Assembly (NCBI GenBank): GCA_021780695.1 | Contig: JAJXYD010000040.1 | Location: 177,385 to 241,384, forward strand | Direction of reading: 5' to 3' | Source of the DNA: Deltaproteobacteria bacterium | GTDB lineage: Bacteria > Desulfobacterota > Syntrophobacteria > Syntrophobacterales > Syntrophobacteraceae | DNA: 64,000 nt | Part shown: piece by piece, positions 46,352-55,421 of the stretch | Numbering within the stretch: the stretch's first letter is position 1 | How the letters are laid out: the number at the start of each line of letters is the position of its first letter | Position numbers and translations under genes: made by a program | Notes under the pieces: generated by a model | What the model saw: the letters and a program-made list of their open reading frames with translations, nothing else | Told to the model about the DNA's origin: nothing | Database searches by the model: none

Positions 46352-47167
46352 TCAGCTTAAAGGTCTCAACGGATCAAACTCCGATTGGGAGACAAAAACA
46401 TCAAGTTCTAAGGCCTCGGATGCGGCCCTGGTGCGAAATAAGTCACAAAGCACTTCCAGAACCGGCCTCTCCGATGCAAAATGTCCTATGTCGATGACCG
46501 CCAGGCCATGTTCTTCGGCCAACCTGGCATCGTGGTATTTTAAATCTCCTGTGATAAAAAGGTCCGCGCCCCAGGCCAGAGCCTTGCCAATCAGGCTGCC
46601 CCCGGAGCCGGAGCAAACCGCGACCCTTACTACCCTCTTTTTCCCATCTCCGGCTATACGAACGCACACAGCGCCAAGCGCATTTTTTAACTCAGCCCCA
46701 ATCTCTTGCGCCGTGGCCTCGCGGGCAAGCAGCCCCACAACTCCCATACCCCCGTAGAGGCTGTCTTGGCAAAGGGATGGTTCGCCATCCAGAGGACCCG
46801 TAATGGCTAGCCCCAACAACTGTGCGAGTTGTGCGTTCGTGCCGTGACGAGCCGTGTCTAGATTGGTGTGAGCCGCGATTATACTGATGCCCCCAAACAC
46901 CGCGCTCTCTACAACGGAACCTGGCCAGGAATCGGTGCGAATGGAGCTTAAAGGATGGAGAAGCAGCGGATGGTGGGTTACTACGCACTGGCACCCGCGC
47001 TCCCGGGCCTCCGCCAGAACGGGCGTGGAGGGGTCAAGGGCCACCAGGAGCCGCGTGATCGGCTCTTGCGGGTTTCCCACCTGGAGGCCGCAGTTATCCC
47101 AGGATTCGGCAAAACGAAAAGGCGCCAAAGAATCGATCCACCCGAGAATATCCTTTACCCGGACCAT
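46352..47167 (-). CDS. Nif3-like dinuclear metal-centre protein
   Basis: 271 residues from ATG 47167 (GGAG nine bases upstream). VVTHHPLL and IAAHTNLD in the N-terminal half and IDIGHFASERPVLEVL at the C-terminus supply the His/Asp/Glu ligands of the two-metal site. The family (YbgI/Nif3) forms toroidal hexamers; its enzymatic role is unsettled, with hydrolase or GTP cyclohydrolase-type activity suggested. A perfect terminator hairpin stands immediately upstream, so expression may depend on read-through. It precedes the zinc-ribbon coiled-coil gene, a common neighbour. Confidence 0.92.
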   Translation of the reverse strand: MVRVKDILGWIDSLAPFRFAESWDNCGLQVGNPQEPITRLLVALDPSTPVLAEARERGCQCVVTHHPLLLHPLSSIRTDSWPGSVVESAVFGGISIIAAHTNLDTARHGTNAQLAQLLGLAITGPLDGEPSLCQDSLYGGMGVVGLLAREATAQEIGAELKNALGAVCVRIAGDGKKRVVRVAVCSGSGGSLIGKALAWGADLFITGDLKYHDARLAEEHGLAVIDIGHFASERPVLEVLCDLFRTRAASEALELDVFVSQSEFDPLRPLS

Positions 47168-47178
47168 ACTGAATGCTC

Positions 47179-47224
47179 CAAAAATAAAGGAAGAGGGGTG
47201 TTTCTGCCGAAACACCCCTCTTCC
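47179..47224. terminator. Strong bidirectional terminator between the tRNA and nif3
   Basis: GGAAGAGGGGTGTTTC (47189-47204) pairs perfectly with GAAACACCCCTCTTCC (47209-47224), loop TGCC: 16 bp. On the minus strand it is followed by TTTATTTTT (47188-47180), which abuts the nif3 GGAG. Confidence 0.9.
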
Positions 47225-47364
47225 CTTATCTTTTCTTATAACTCCCCTGCGTTGCCTGTGCCGTTACGCAGGATGTTTCGCTCTTTACGACAAATCCTCC
47301 GAATAAGGAATACCCCATCTCCTGAGTGACCTGCCTGCTGCCTGTTACCATTAGGAATTACCTA

Positions 47365-47441
47365 TGGTGGGCCCACCTGGCCTCGAACCAGGGACCATCC
47401 GGTTATGAGCCGGGAGCTCTACCAAACTGAGCTATGGGCCC
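47365..47441 (-). tRNA. tRNA with CAU anticodon (Ile2 candidate or elongator Met)
   Basis: 77 bases with an encoded CCA. Stems close fully: acceptor GGGCCCA/TGGGCCC, D arm GCTC/GAGC, anticodon stem CCGG/CCGG around CTCATAA, T arm CCTGG-TTCGAGG-CCAGG. The CAT anticodon is shared by tRNA-Met and tRNA-Ile2. C4-G69 and C5-G68 in the acceptor stem are features used by TilS to pick Ile2, which favours Ile2, but elongator Met cannot be excluded. It lies 69 bases after rpoD and before a terminator. Confidence 0.93.
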
Positions 47442-47510
47442 GCACTAAAACGACCGAATGTTAAGTATAGTTTCCAAGACGCCAAGCTGTCAAGAAAAAC
47501 ATACCGCTCT

Positions 47511-49307
47511 CTACGTTTCGATAAAACTCTTTAGTTCCTTGCGCCGGCTCGGATGGCGAAGCTTGCGAAGGGCCTTGGCTTCGATCTGCCTGATGCGCTC
47601 CCGTGTTACCGTAAAATCCTGCCCGACCTCTTCCAGGGTATGGTCGGCCTTTTCGCCGATCCCAAAGCGCATGCGAAGAACCTTTTCCTCTCTGGGCGTA
47701 AGAGTGGCCAGCGCCTTGCGGGTCTGTTCGCTTAAGTTTAAGTTTATCACCGCGTCCACAGGGGAGGCCACGCGCTTATCCTCGATAAAGTCACCCAAAT
47801 GGCTGTCTTCCTCCTCGCCGATCGGAGTCTCCAAACTAATGGGCTCCTTGGCGATCTTTAACACCTTGCGCACCTTATCGACCGGAAACTCCATCTTCTC
47901 GGCGATTTCCTCGGGCACCGGCTCGCGCCCCAGTTCCTGCACCAGGTAGCGCGAAGTGCGGATAAGCTTATTGATCGTCTCGATCATATGGACAGGAATG
48001 CGGATCGTTCTCGCCTGGTCCGCTATGGCGCGGGTAATGGCCTGGCGAATCCACCAGGTGGCGTAGGTGCTGAACTTGTAGCCGCGCTGATACTCGAACT
48101 TGTCAACGGCCTTCATGAGCCCGATATTTCCCTCCTGGATCAGATCCAGGAACTGGAGCCCCCGGTTTGTGTACTTTTTGGCGATGCTTACCACCAGCCG
48201 CAGGTTGGCCTCTATCAGCTCGCTTTTGGCCATCTTGGAGCGAAGCGTTCCATCTTTTACCCGGTTTAGCAGCTGCTTGAGAGTGGTCGAATCCATCTTG
48301 GCTTCGGTCTCAAGCATCGCAATGCGCTCCCGGGCCTCCACTGCCTGGACAAAGAGCCTCTCGCATTCTTCCCCCGGAAGGCCGCAGCCGGCCATGATCG
48401 CTTGCCGGTTGTTCTCCCGTACGACATCGGTGAGGTTGTGGCCGTGGCGGTCGCACTTTACTCCCAAACGGTCCAGACATTTCTTTAGACCCCTCTCGGC
48501 ACTTTCAATAGCCGCAAGGTGTCCGTTTAGATTATCTATGACATCGTCAATGTGGCGGCGGTTAAGCTGCATGCCTTTAAGAAGGTTTATTATCTGTTCC
48601 TTGTTTTGCCGTATCTGGTTGGCCAGCTCCAACTTCTTTCCAGCCTCTGTTTCCTGGGCTGAAAGCAGAGGCTGCATGGACTTGTTTTCCTCGTCGAGCA
48701 GTTCGACGGTATCGAGAATGGATATGATGCGGTTTTTATGGGCGACTTCCTCTTCCTCGTTTACTTCCTCGTCGATTTCCGCGCTTTCTTCATCCAGGCC
48801 TTCCAATTCCCCTTTAAGCCTGTCGCGAAGCTTCATCATCTGTTTTAACCCGATGGAAGACTCCATGATGGCGTTAAAGATCTCGCGCTCTCCGGCCTCG
48901 ATGCGCTTGGCTATTTCCACCTCTCCGTCCCGGGTAAGAAGGGAAACCTGTCCCATTTCCCTTAGATACATCTTCACCGGATCGGTCACCCGGTTGGCCG
49001 TATCGGCTTCCAGCTGCAGTTCGTCTTCCTCTTCCTCGATGATCCCTTCGGGATCGGCGACCGTATCGCGCACAACCCGCACCTGCTGGTCGGAATCAAC
49101 GATCGCAATATCCATTTCATCGAAAATCATCATCATCTCGTCGAGCTTGTCGGCCGAGACGATTTCTTCCGGAAGGGCCTCGTTAACTTCATCCAGGGTT
49201 AGAAAGCCCTTCTCCTTGCCGGTCGCAATCAAGCGGTTAAGATCATCCAGTTCCGGTTTGCCCATGACTGGATCGCGCCTCTGCTTGGCGTCCTTTTCGG
49301 TCATCAT
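47511..49307 (-). CDS. rpoD: RNA polymerase primary sigma factor RpoD
   Basis: 598 residues. Region 1.1 is followed by [21 protein letters not shown] (1.2), a long acidic non-conserved region, region 2 with [20 protein letters not shown] (2.3-2.4) and RIPVHMIE (3.0), and region 4.2 [22 protein letters not shown]. It directs most housekeeping transcription; the promoters given here use its hexamers. It follows dnaG by 14 bases in the conserved dnaG-rpoD order. Confidence 0.98.
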   Translation of the reverse strand: MMTEKDAKQRRDPVMGKPELDDLNRLIATGKEKGFLTLDEVNEALPEEIVSADKLDEMMMIFDEMDIAIVDSDQQVRVVRDTVADPEGIIEEEEDELQLEADTANRVTDPVKMYLREMGQVSLLTRDGEVEIAKRIEAGEREIFNAIMESSIGLKQMMKLRDRLKGELEGLDEESAEIDEEVNEEEEVAHKNRIISILDTVELLDEENKSMQPLLSAQETEAGKKLELANQIRQNKEQIINLLKGMQLNRRHIDDVIDNLNGHLAAIESAERGLKKCLDRLGVKCDRHGHNLTDVVRENNRQAIMAGCGLPGEECERLFVQAVEARERIAMLETEAKMDSTTLKQLLNRVKDGTLRSKMAKSELIEANLRLVVSIAKKYTNRGLQFLDLIQEGNIGLMKAVDKFEYQRGYKFSTYATWWIRQAITRAIADQARTIRIPVHMIETINKLIRTSRYLVQELGREPVPEEIAEKMEFPVDKVRKVLKIAKEPISLETPIGEEEDSHLGDFIEDKRVASPVDAVINLNLSEQTRKALATLTPREEKVLRMRFGIGEKADHTLEEVGQDFTVTRERIRQIEAKALRKLRHPSRRKELKSFIET

Positions 49308-49321
49308 CTGACTCCTAAACG

Positions 49322-51118
49322 TTAAAGATCACCTGTATTGGTCTTGACGCGGAGATTCCTAATCTCTACAAGAAGGCTTGCCACCCTGTCACGGTCTCCC
49401 GTTCTTTCGGCCTCCCGCAAAGATCGCTCCAACTCCTTCTTCCTCTTTTTTGCCGTTCTTTTGCCCAGGGCCTCGAGCCAGTCGCGCAGCTGCATCTCGG
49501 GCTGCTCGAGTTCGAAGGGCTCAAGCAGATACCGCGTATAAAGCTCGTGCAGGCCTGCCTGCCTGAGCAAATCGTATACGGAAACCTCGCTCTGGGACTG
49601 GCTGCAAAAGCACCCCTTGCAAAGCAAATCGGCCATTTGTCCAAGCTGTGATTGCTCAAAGCAGCTAAGAGCCTCGGAGTCGCGCACGCACACCACAAGG
49701 TCGGGGTACTTAATCATCAGCCTCAGGACCTTTTCTTCCAAAGACTCGATTTGCCCCTGTTTGCAATAGAGCGAAGCTTTCGGCAAAGCCCTCGCAACCT
49801 CGCCCCCCGACTGCTTGTGATGCAGAAGCTGCTCCTCAGCCACCTTCTCGGCTATTAGAAAACGGTCGGAAATGATGCGAAGATATTCCGATCTCAATAA
49901 CGGCTGCCTTACACTTTGGAAAATGGGCTGAAGCTCTGAAAAAATTCGCATCTTGTCCGCGGAACTGCCGTCCCAGGTCGAAACGGCCCTGCGAACCGCG
50001 AAAGCCCCCAGCTCTTCTCTTTGCGCGATTAACTTCTCCAGTTCGGCCAATCCATATTTTTTCAAAAAATCGTCCGGGTCGGCTCCCTGCGGAAACCGGA
50101 TGCAGCTTGCCGAAAGCTCCTCGGATAAAAACAGGGGCAATGCCCGCAGCATGGCCCTCTGCCCCGCATCGTCGCCGTCGTAGGCCAAAACGACTTCATC
50201 GCTTATCCGCCCAAGAAGCCGGACCTGCTGGGCGGTGAGCGCCGTTCCCAAAGTGGCCGCAACGCGGTAGAACCCTTGCGCGTGAAAGGCCAAAAGATCC
50301 ATGTAGCCTTCCACCAGCAGCGCCTGCCTTACCTTGTTGCAGGCCTGGCGCGCCGTGGCATACTGATAGAGCATTTTGCCCTTGTGGTAGACCGGGGTCT
50401 CGGGGCTGTTTAGATATTTGGGCTCGTTTGTGTCGGCTCCCGGCAAAATCCTGCCGCCGAAGGCAACAATCGTATCCCGTTCGTCCCTTATCGGAAAAAT
50501 CAGCCGGTTTCTAAAACGATCGTAAAACCGCGCGGGCTCCTTTGGGCTCTGAGCCAAAAGACCTGCCTTCACCCCCAGGGCCGGCTCGATTCCGCTTTTT
50601 CGCAGGTGCTCTAAGAGCCTGTCTCTTCCCGGAGGCGCAAACCCAAGCTTTTGAGTCTCCACGACTTCGCGCACAAGCCCCCGGGAGGCTATATAGTCCC
50701 GCGCCGAGCGCCCCTCGGAAGGGCTGTGGAGCAGGCGGTAAAAAAAATCAGCCGCGCACTCGACGGCTGCAAGAATTTTCCTTCGCTCTTCCCGGCTTTC
50801 TTCCAAAAGTCCCTTATGCCCGGGCTCCTCTTCGGGCAGCTCGATATTGTATCTTTCCGCAAGATATTTTACTGCGTCGGCAAACGACAGGTTCCTGTGT
50901 TTCATCACAAAACTGAGAACATCGCCTCCGCTCCCGCACCCGAAGCAATAGTAGAGCTGATTGTCCGCGTCCACCTGGAAAGAAGGTGTCTTTTCCTGGT
51001 GAAAGGGACACAAGCCCATGTGGCGATTGCCCGACCTGCGCAGAGGGACCGCGCGGCCGATTTCTTCGACAATATCCACCGACTGCTTAATTAAAGAGGC
51101 GATTGCGGAACCTGTCAC
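49322..51118 (-). CDS. dnaG: DNA primase
   Basis: 598 residues from GTG 51118. The start fits: [24 protein letters not shown] leads straight into the zinc domain (Cys37-Pro-Phe-His40 and Cys58-Phe-Gly-Cys61), with AAGGG about nine bases before. A longer frame to 51232 adds unconserved sequence. The TOPRIM core has [10 protein letters not shown] and [10 protein letters not shown]. The helicase-binding C-terminal domain is present. It makes RNA primers for replication. It sits between yqeY and rpoD, as in many proteobacteria, but rpsU is absent. Confidence 0.95.
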   Translation of the reverse strand: MTGSAIASLIKQSVDIVEEIGRAVPLRRSGNRHMGLCPFHQEKTPSFQVDADNQLYYCFGCGSGGDVLSFVMKHRNLSFADAVKYLAERYNIELPEEEPGHKGLLEESREERRKILAAVECAADFFYRLLHSPSEGRSARDYIASRGLVREVVETQKLGFAPPGRDRLLEHLRKSGIEPALGVKAGLLAQSPKEPARFYDRFRNRLIFPIRDERDTIVAFGGRILPGADTNEPKYLNSPETPVYHKGKMLYQYATARQACNKVRQALLVEGYMDLLAFHAQGFYRVAATLGTALTAQQVRLLGRISDEVVLAYDGDDAGQRAMLRALPLFLSEELSASCIRFPQGADPDDFLKKYGLAELEKLIAQREELGAFAVRRAVSTWDGSSADKMRIFSELQPIFQSVRQPLLRSEYLRIISDRFLIAEKVAEEQLLHHKQSGGEVARALPKASLYCKQGQIESLEEKVLRLMIKYPDLVVCVRDSEALSCFEQSQLGQMADLLCKGCFCSQSQSEVSVYDLLRQAGLHELYTRYLLEPFELEQPEMQLRDWLEALGKRTAKKRKKELERSLREAERTGDRDRVASLLVEIRNLRVKTNTGDL

Positions 51119-51480
51119 CAGGCAAGCCCTTCCCCGGCGGCCGTTTGCCGCCGCAGGCGATATGCACGCTCGGCGTTGTGAAATCGCGGGTAACACAGTG
51201 TGCCCCTGCACCCGGCACCGAACACGCCGCAAGCAAAAGAGATGAAAATCTCGGATTTTTAGCCTCTGGGATCCTCGAAATCAAGCTTTTTCTGCTTTCG
51301 GCCGAAGGCGAAAGGAATAAAAAACCCTTTGCGGCTGCGTCTAAAAGCCGCAGGCATTAAGACCTGCCCCCCACTGCGGAGGGGTCGAAAAAATATCTTC
51401 ATTGCCTCTGTCAAGTTCGATTTTGTTGCGATTGCCCGCGCGTTGGGGAATTTCTTAAATTTTTGCCGGCAAACGTGCCG
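51119..51480. other. 362-bp region upstream of dnaG
   Basis: No gene seen. On the minus strand a hairpin GGCGGC-AAACG-GCCGCC (51152-51136) lies 18 bases before the dnaG start. A consensus -35 TTGACA (51414-51409) exists but no matching -10 at 16-18 bases, so I do not call a promoter. Confidence 0.4.
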
Positions 51481-51945
51481 CTAACCGGGCTGCTGCCCCG
51501 CGGCGCCAAGCTTTTGCCGGACTAGTTCGTTTACGACTTTACCATCGGCACGGCCGCTCACTTTGGGCATGAGCAGCTTCATGACCTTGCCCATTTCTTT
51601 TACCGAAGTCGCCCCGGAGCCGGCAACGGCTTCCTCGACCAGTTTTTCCAGCTCTTTTCCCGAGAGTTGAGGGGGAAGAAATTGCTCGAGGACCCGGATC
51701 TCGTTTTCCTCTTTTGAGGCAAGCTCTTCACGGCCCCCGCCTCTAAACTGCTCGGCTGAGTCCCTCCGCTGCTTTACAAGAGTTGCTATAACCTGTTCGA
51801 TCTCGGATTGGACCGGCTGACGCTTTATTTCCTTTTCTTTTACCTTGAGCGAGGTAAGAAGCATTCGCAAAGCGTCTTTGGCCGTTTCCTCTTTTTGCCG
51901 CATAGCCGCCTTGAGAGCTTCCTCCACTTTCTGGTAGAGTTCCAT
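51481..51945 (-). CDS. YqeY/GatB-like protein
   Basis: 154 residues. A helical N-terminal half (ALRMLLTSLKVKEKE) and the C-terminal tail domain with EKLVEEAVA and GKVMKLLMPKVSGRADGKVVNELVR match YqeY, which shares a fold with the GatB tail domain. A role in tRNA-dependent amidation has been proposed but not shown; it is commonly found next to rpsU and dnaG. It starts three bases after hisA with AGGTGA in the hisA end, so it is co-transcribed. Confidence 0.93.
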   Translation of the reverse strand: MELYQKVEEALKAAMRQKEETAKDALRMLLTSLKVKEKEIKRQPVQSEIEQVIATLVKQRRDSAEQFRGGGREELASKEENEIRVLEQFLPPQLSGKELEKLVEEAVAGSGATSVKEMGKVMKLLMPKVSGRADGKVVNELVRQKLGAAGQQPG

Positions 51946-51948
51946 CGA

Positions 51949-52704
51949 TCAGCTCACCTTTCGATGCCCCCCCGCACCGGCGGTGCGGGCAAGCGCGATT
52001 GCTTCCCTTAAATCCAGAGTCCCCTCGTAGATCGCCCTGCCGGTAATTACACCCAGCAGTCCCGAAGAGCCAAGTCCAAGGAGCGCTTCAATATCGCCCA
52101 GATTGGATACCCCTCCGGAGGCGATTACCGGCATGCCGGTCTTTTCCATCAGCCTGCGCGTCGCCTCGATGTTGACCCCGGTCTGCATGCCGTCTCTGTG
52201 GATGTCGGTATAAATGACCGCGGCAAGCTCCAGGTCCTTAAAGCGCATCACCAGATCGACCGCGTCGGTTCGGGTCGCTTCCTTCCAACCCTCCACCGCC
52301 ACATGGCCGTCCCTTGCGTCAAGCCCAAGGGCGATTTTGCCCGGATAGAGCCTGCACGCCTCTTCTAGCATTTCCGGCTCGCGAAGCGCGGCTGTGCCTA
52401 TAATGACCCTGGCCGCGCCGCCGCAAATGTAGCGATCGATGCTTTCAAGATTTCTTATGCCGCCCCCGACTTCGACCGGAATGGACAGAGAACGGGCAAT
52501 TTTTAAAACTATCTCATGATTTACCGGCTCTTTGGTAAAAGCGCCGTCGAGGTCGACGAGATGGAGCCACTGAGCCCCCTGATCGGCCCAGTGGGCGGCC
52601 ATCGCCACCGGGTCTTTGCCGTAGACGGTCGCGCGCTCGGGGTCTCCTTGCTTGAGCCGGACGCAAACCCCGTCTTTTAAATCTATTGCCGGAAAAATTA
52701 TCAT
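51949..52704 (-). CDS. hisA: ProFAR isomerase HisA
   Basis: 251 residues. MIIFPAIDLKDGVCVRL, GGGIRN and VIASGGVSNLGDIEAL are the phosphate-binding and catalytic motifs of the HisA beta-alpha barrel, with Asp8-type acid (PAIDLKDG) and the partner Asp in YTDIHRDGMQTG. It isomerises ProFAR in histidine synthesis. I start at ATG 52704 with GGA six bases upstream; an ATG at 52713 overlapping the previous stop (TGATG) is an alternative. Other his genes are not adjacent. Confidence 0.95.
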   Translation of the reverse strand: MIIFPAIDLKDGVCVRLKQGDPERATVYGKDPVAMAAHWADQGAQWLHLVDLDGAFTKEPVNHEIVLKIARSLSIPVEVGGGIRNLESIDRYICGGAARVIIGTAALREPEMLEEACRLYPGKIALGLDARDGHVAVEGWKEATRTDAVDLVMRFKDLELAAVIYTDIHRDGMQTGVNIEATRRLMEKTGMPVIASGGVSNLGDIEALLGLGSSGLLGVITGRAIYEGTLDLREAIALARTAGAGGHRKVS

Positions 52705-52712
52705 CGATTCCA

Positions 52713-53918
52713 TCACTTCGCGTTAATGAATATTTTAAAGAGCTCCTCACCGCAAGGGAGCCGCCAACCGGCCTGTTGCGCCTGCCTTTCGCAATACCTT
52801 GCGCTCTTGCCCGTATCGGTGCGCTTGAGATCTTCGATCAGCAGAAAAGGCGCCGGGTCGGTCGAATGGGTCCGCAACTCTACCGGAGTATAATGGTCCG
52901 TTGCGATAAGCAAGCGCACTTTGGTAAATTTTTTTACCCCCTCTACAACAGGCCCCACGATTTTCTCATCGAAGTATTCTATGGCCCGGACTTTGAGCTC
53001 AAGATTTCCTGTGTGCGAAACTTCATCGGGCGCTTCAAGATGGAGGAAAACGAAATTTCCGCGCTCGAGCGCCGATAGCGCCGCGGCAACCTTGCCCTCG
53101 AAATTGGTGTCGATATATCCCGTTGCCCCCTCTACCTGAACGGGGTCAAGACCCGCATAGACCCCTATGCCCTTTAGGAGGTCGACTGCGGAAACCATCG
53201 CCCCGCTAAGTCCGAACCTGGAAAGGCCAGGCATTTGCGGCGCCTTCCCCTGTCCCCACAGCCACACACTGTTTGCCGCAGCCTTGCCCGCGCTTTTTCG
53301 GGCAGCGTTTACCGGGTGAGTTTCCAGTATCCGGGCGGCCTCCCGGGTGAAAGGGCCAAGAACGGGTTGGTCCTGCAAAATGTCGTATTGGGCTATGGGA
53401 CGACCCGAAATGTCATGGGGCGGGACCGTGGGAAGTTTGGCATTGCCCCCCTTCCAGACTAGAAGCTGCCTAAATCCGACGCCGGGGTAGAGTCTTAGAG
53501 TCGGACCGCAGGCCGCCTGAAGCGCTTCGACCAGTTCCCGGGCTTCCCCGGAGCTGATATGGCCGGCCGAATAATCGGCCATGATGACTTGGGCGTTTTC
53601 GTTTTTTTCAAGACATACCAGATTGCATCGGAAAGCGACTTCATCGGGTTCGAGGCTGATGCCGATGCTGGCAGCCTCAAGGGGCGCTCTTCCCGTGTGG
53701 TAGATAGACGGGTCATAGCCAAGAAGGCTCATGTTGGCAACGTCGCTTCCCGGTTCCATCCCTTGGGGAATAGTCCGCACGGTCCCAAGCGAGCCGATCC
53801 GGGCCAGGCGGTCCAGGTTGGGGGTCCTTGCCGCCTCAAGGGGCGTAAGCCCTCCAAGCCTTTCCTGAGGGTAGTCTCCCATTCCATCGCCGACAAGAAT
53901 GATAAACTTGTTTTCCAT
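52713..53918 (-). CDS. ApgM-family phosphatase/mutase, probable homoserine kinase
   Basis: 401 residues, ATG 53918. FIILVGDGMGDYP, SDVANMSLLGYDP (serine nucleophile), HLEAPDEVSHTGN and ATDHYTPVELRTHS give the alkaline-phosphatase-superfamily metal ligands. The family is archaeal-type cofactor-independent phosphoglycerate mutase, but this branch has been proposed to be an alternative homoserine kinase in threonine synthesis. Its place between hom and hisA, 14 bases after hom, supports the homoserine role; the mutase role cannot be excluded. Standard ThrB is not in this window. Confidence 0.82.
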   Translation of the reverse strand: MENKFIILVGDGMGDYPQERLGGLTPLEAARTPNLDRLARIGSLGTVRTIPQGMEPGSDVANMSLLGYDPSIYHTGRAPLEAASIGISLEPDEVAFRCNLVCLEKNENAQVIMADYSAGHISSGEARELVEALQAACGPTLRLYPGVGFRQLLVWKGGNAKLPTVPPHDISGRPIAQYDILQDQPVLGPFTREAARILETHPVNAARKSAGKAAANSVWLWGQGKAPQMPGLSRFGLSGAMVSAVDLLKGIGVYAGLDPVQVEGATGYIDTNFEGKVAAALSALERGNFVFLHLEAPDEVSHTGNLELKVRAIEYFDEKIVGPVVEGVKKFTKVRLLIATDHYTPVELRTHSTDPAPFLLIEDLKRTDTGKSARYCERQAQQAGWRLPCGEELFKIFINAK

Positions 53919-53932
53919 TTGCTCCCCGCTTC

Positions 53933-55240
53933 TTAATCGGCGCCGTTTTCGATCCGTATGAGCGTAGTTGGGGCAAGCACGAGGTCCAGCTTGTCGATTT
54001 CCTCCAGGGCTTCCATTACGCTTCTTTCCAACGCCTCGTGAGTCACCATGACAATGGGGACCGAGTCCGCATGGCGCCCTTTCTGGATAACCGCGGCTAT
54101 GCTTATGCCGCGATTTCCGAGCACCCCGGAGATCTTTGAGAGTACGCCCGGTCTATCGAAAGCCAGAAACCGGAAATAATAGGAGGTCTTTACGTCGGAA
54201 ACCGGCTTGATCTCGATATGTTCGAGCTTGTCGGCTAAAAAGGCCAGGGGCGGAATTCTTCCCGGAGTCCCATTCAGAATGTCTCGGGCCACATCGACAA
54301 GGTCGCTTACCACCGCGCTTCCCGTAGGCATCATCCCCGCGCCCATCCCGTAGAGCATCACGTCGCCTACGGCATTGCCTTCGATATGGACCGCGTTATA
54401 GGCCCCCTTTACACCCGCAAGAACGTGGTTTTTCGCAATAAGGGTCGGGTGGACCCGCATTTCGAGCCGGCCGTCCACATTGCGGGCGATGGCCAGAAGC
54501 TTTATCCGGTAGCCAAACTCGTCGGCATATTGAATGTCTATGGGGTCGATGCGCGATATCCCCTCCGTATGCACCCGGTCGAACTGAATGGGTGTTCCGA
54601 AGGCGAGCGCGCTTGCAATGGCAAGTTTATGGGCCGTGTCGATCCCCTCGACGTCGAGGGTCGGGTCGGCTTCGGCATAGCCAAGCCCCTGGGCCTCTTT
54701 GAGGGCTTGGGCAAAGGTGAGACCGTTATCGGTCATGCGCGTTAGAATATAATTGGCCGTTCCGTTAAGAATGCCGAAAATTTTGGTTATCCGGTTTGCC
54801 GCCAACCCCTCGCGCAGGGCTTTGATAATAGGGATTCCACCGCCTACGGAGGCTTCAAAACTTAGTGAAACCCCCTTCTGCCGGGCAAGGCCGAAAAGCT
54901 CGTTGCCCTCGTGGGCAAGCAGGGCCTTGTTTGCCGTAACGACGTGCTTTCCCTTTTCCAGGGCCGAACAAATAAGAGCGCGGGCCGCCTTCAACCCGCC
55001 CATTAGCTCGATAACGATTTTGATTTCGGGATCTTGCAGAATATCTTCCGCATTGGTGGTGAGCCTCTCCCTTGGCACCGAGACCGGTCTTTCGCGTGCA
55101 AGGTCAAGATCGGCCACCCGCATAAGCTCCAAACCACATCCAAGCCTTGCTTCAATGGCAGCCGCGTTTTCCCGCAGCGTCTGAATAACCCCGCAGCCCA
55201 CGGTTCCCCAACCCACCAGACCTACGCCAATTTTGCCCAT
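53933..55240 (-). CDS. hom: Homoserine dehydrogenase
   Basis: 435 residues. GLVGWGTVGCGVIQTL binds NAD(P), GILNGTANYILTRM and AEADPTLDVEGIDTAHKLAIAS form the active site, and the C-terminal ACT domain starts near residue 350 (DRPGVLSKISGVLGNRGIS) for allosteric control, probably by threonine. It reduces aspartate semialdehyde to homoserine. AGAGGG precedes ATG 55240. Transcription may begin after the terminator at 55351-55401. A hairpin at 55275-55305 lies in its leader. Confidence 0.97.
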   Translation of the reverse strand: MGKIGVGLVGWGTVGCGVIQTLRENAAAIEARLGCGLELMRVADLDLARERPVSVPRERLTTNAEDILQDPEIKIVIELMGGLKAARALICSALEKGKHVVTANKALLAHEGNELFGLARQKGVSLSFEASVGGGIPIIKALREGLAANRITKIFGILNGTANYILTRMTDNGLTFAQALKEAQGLGYAEADPTLDVEGIDTAHKLAIASALAFGTPIQFDRVHTEGISRIDPIDIQYADEFGYRIKLLAIARNVDGRLEMRVHPTLIAKNHVLAGVKGAYNAVHIEGNAVGDVMLYGMGAGMMPTGSAVVSDLVDVARDILNGTPGRIPPLAFLADKLEHIEIKPVSDVKTSYYFRFLAFDRPGVLSKISGVLGNRGISIAAVIQKGRHADSVPIVMVTHEALERSVMEALEEIDKLDLVLAPTTLIRIENGAD

Positions 55241-55274
55241 TGCACCCTCTTAGCGGCGCCGCGCCGCAACCGGA

Positions 55275-55305
55275 TTGCTCGCCTTAAAACCCCTTCGGCG
55301 AGCAA
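55275..55305 (-). promoter_or_regulatory. Hairpin in the hom leader
   Basis: TTGCTCGCC (55275-55283) pairs perfectly with GGCGAGCAA (55297-55305), loop of 13. It has no U-tract on the minus strand. It could be a leader control element or chance. Confidence 0.35.
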
Positions 55306-55350
55306 AATACTTTCGTCTTCGAGTTTCAAAGGCGCCCATCGCCGGTAGAA

Positions 55351-55401
55351 AAAGCAAAAAGGCAAAGAGTGAAAAACTCCACTCTTTTGCCTTTTTGCTT
55401 T
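55351..55401 (-). terminator. Terminator between the aminotransferase and hom
   Basis: A 21-bp stem: AAAGCAAAAAGGCAAAGAGTG (55351-55371, given as two parts: AAAGCAAAAAGG and CAAAGAGTG) pairs with CACTCTTTTGCC plus TTTTTGCTTT (55380-55401), one bulged base. A U-rich arm end is built into the helix, and the minus-strand arm ends in T-rich sequence. Confidence 0.75.
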
Positions 55402-55421
55402 CGTAGTTTCATTCTAAGCCG

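Noticed and set aside
48100..49311. 403-residue Ser/Arg-rich plus-strand frame over rpoD
   Set aside because: Low-complexity antisense of the acidic region of rpoD; no start context or motif.
51409..51414. Consensus TTGACA as a promoter for dnaG
   Set aside because: No acceptable -10 hexamer at 16-18 bases on the minus strand.
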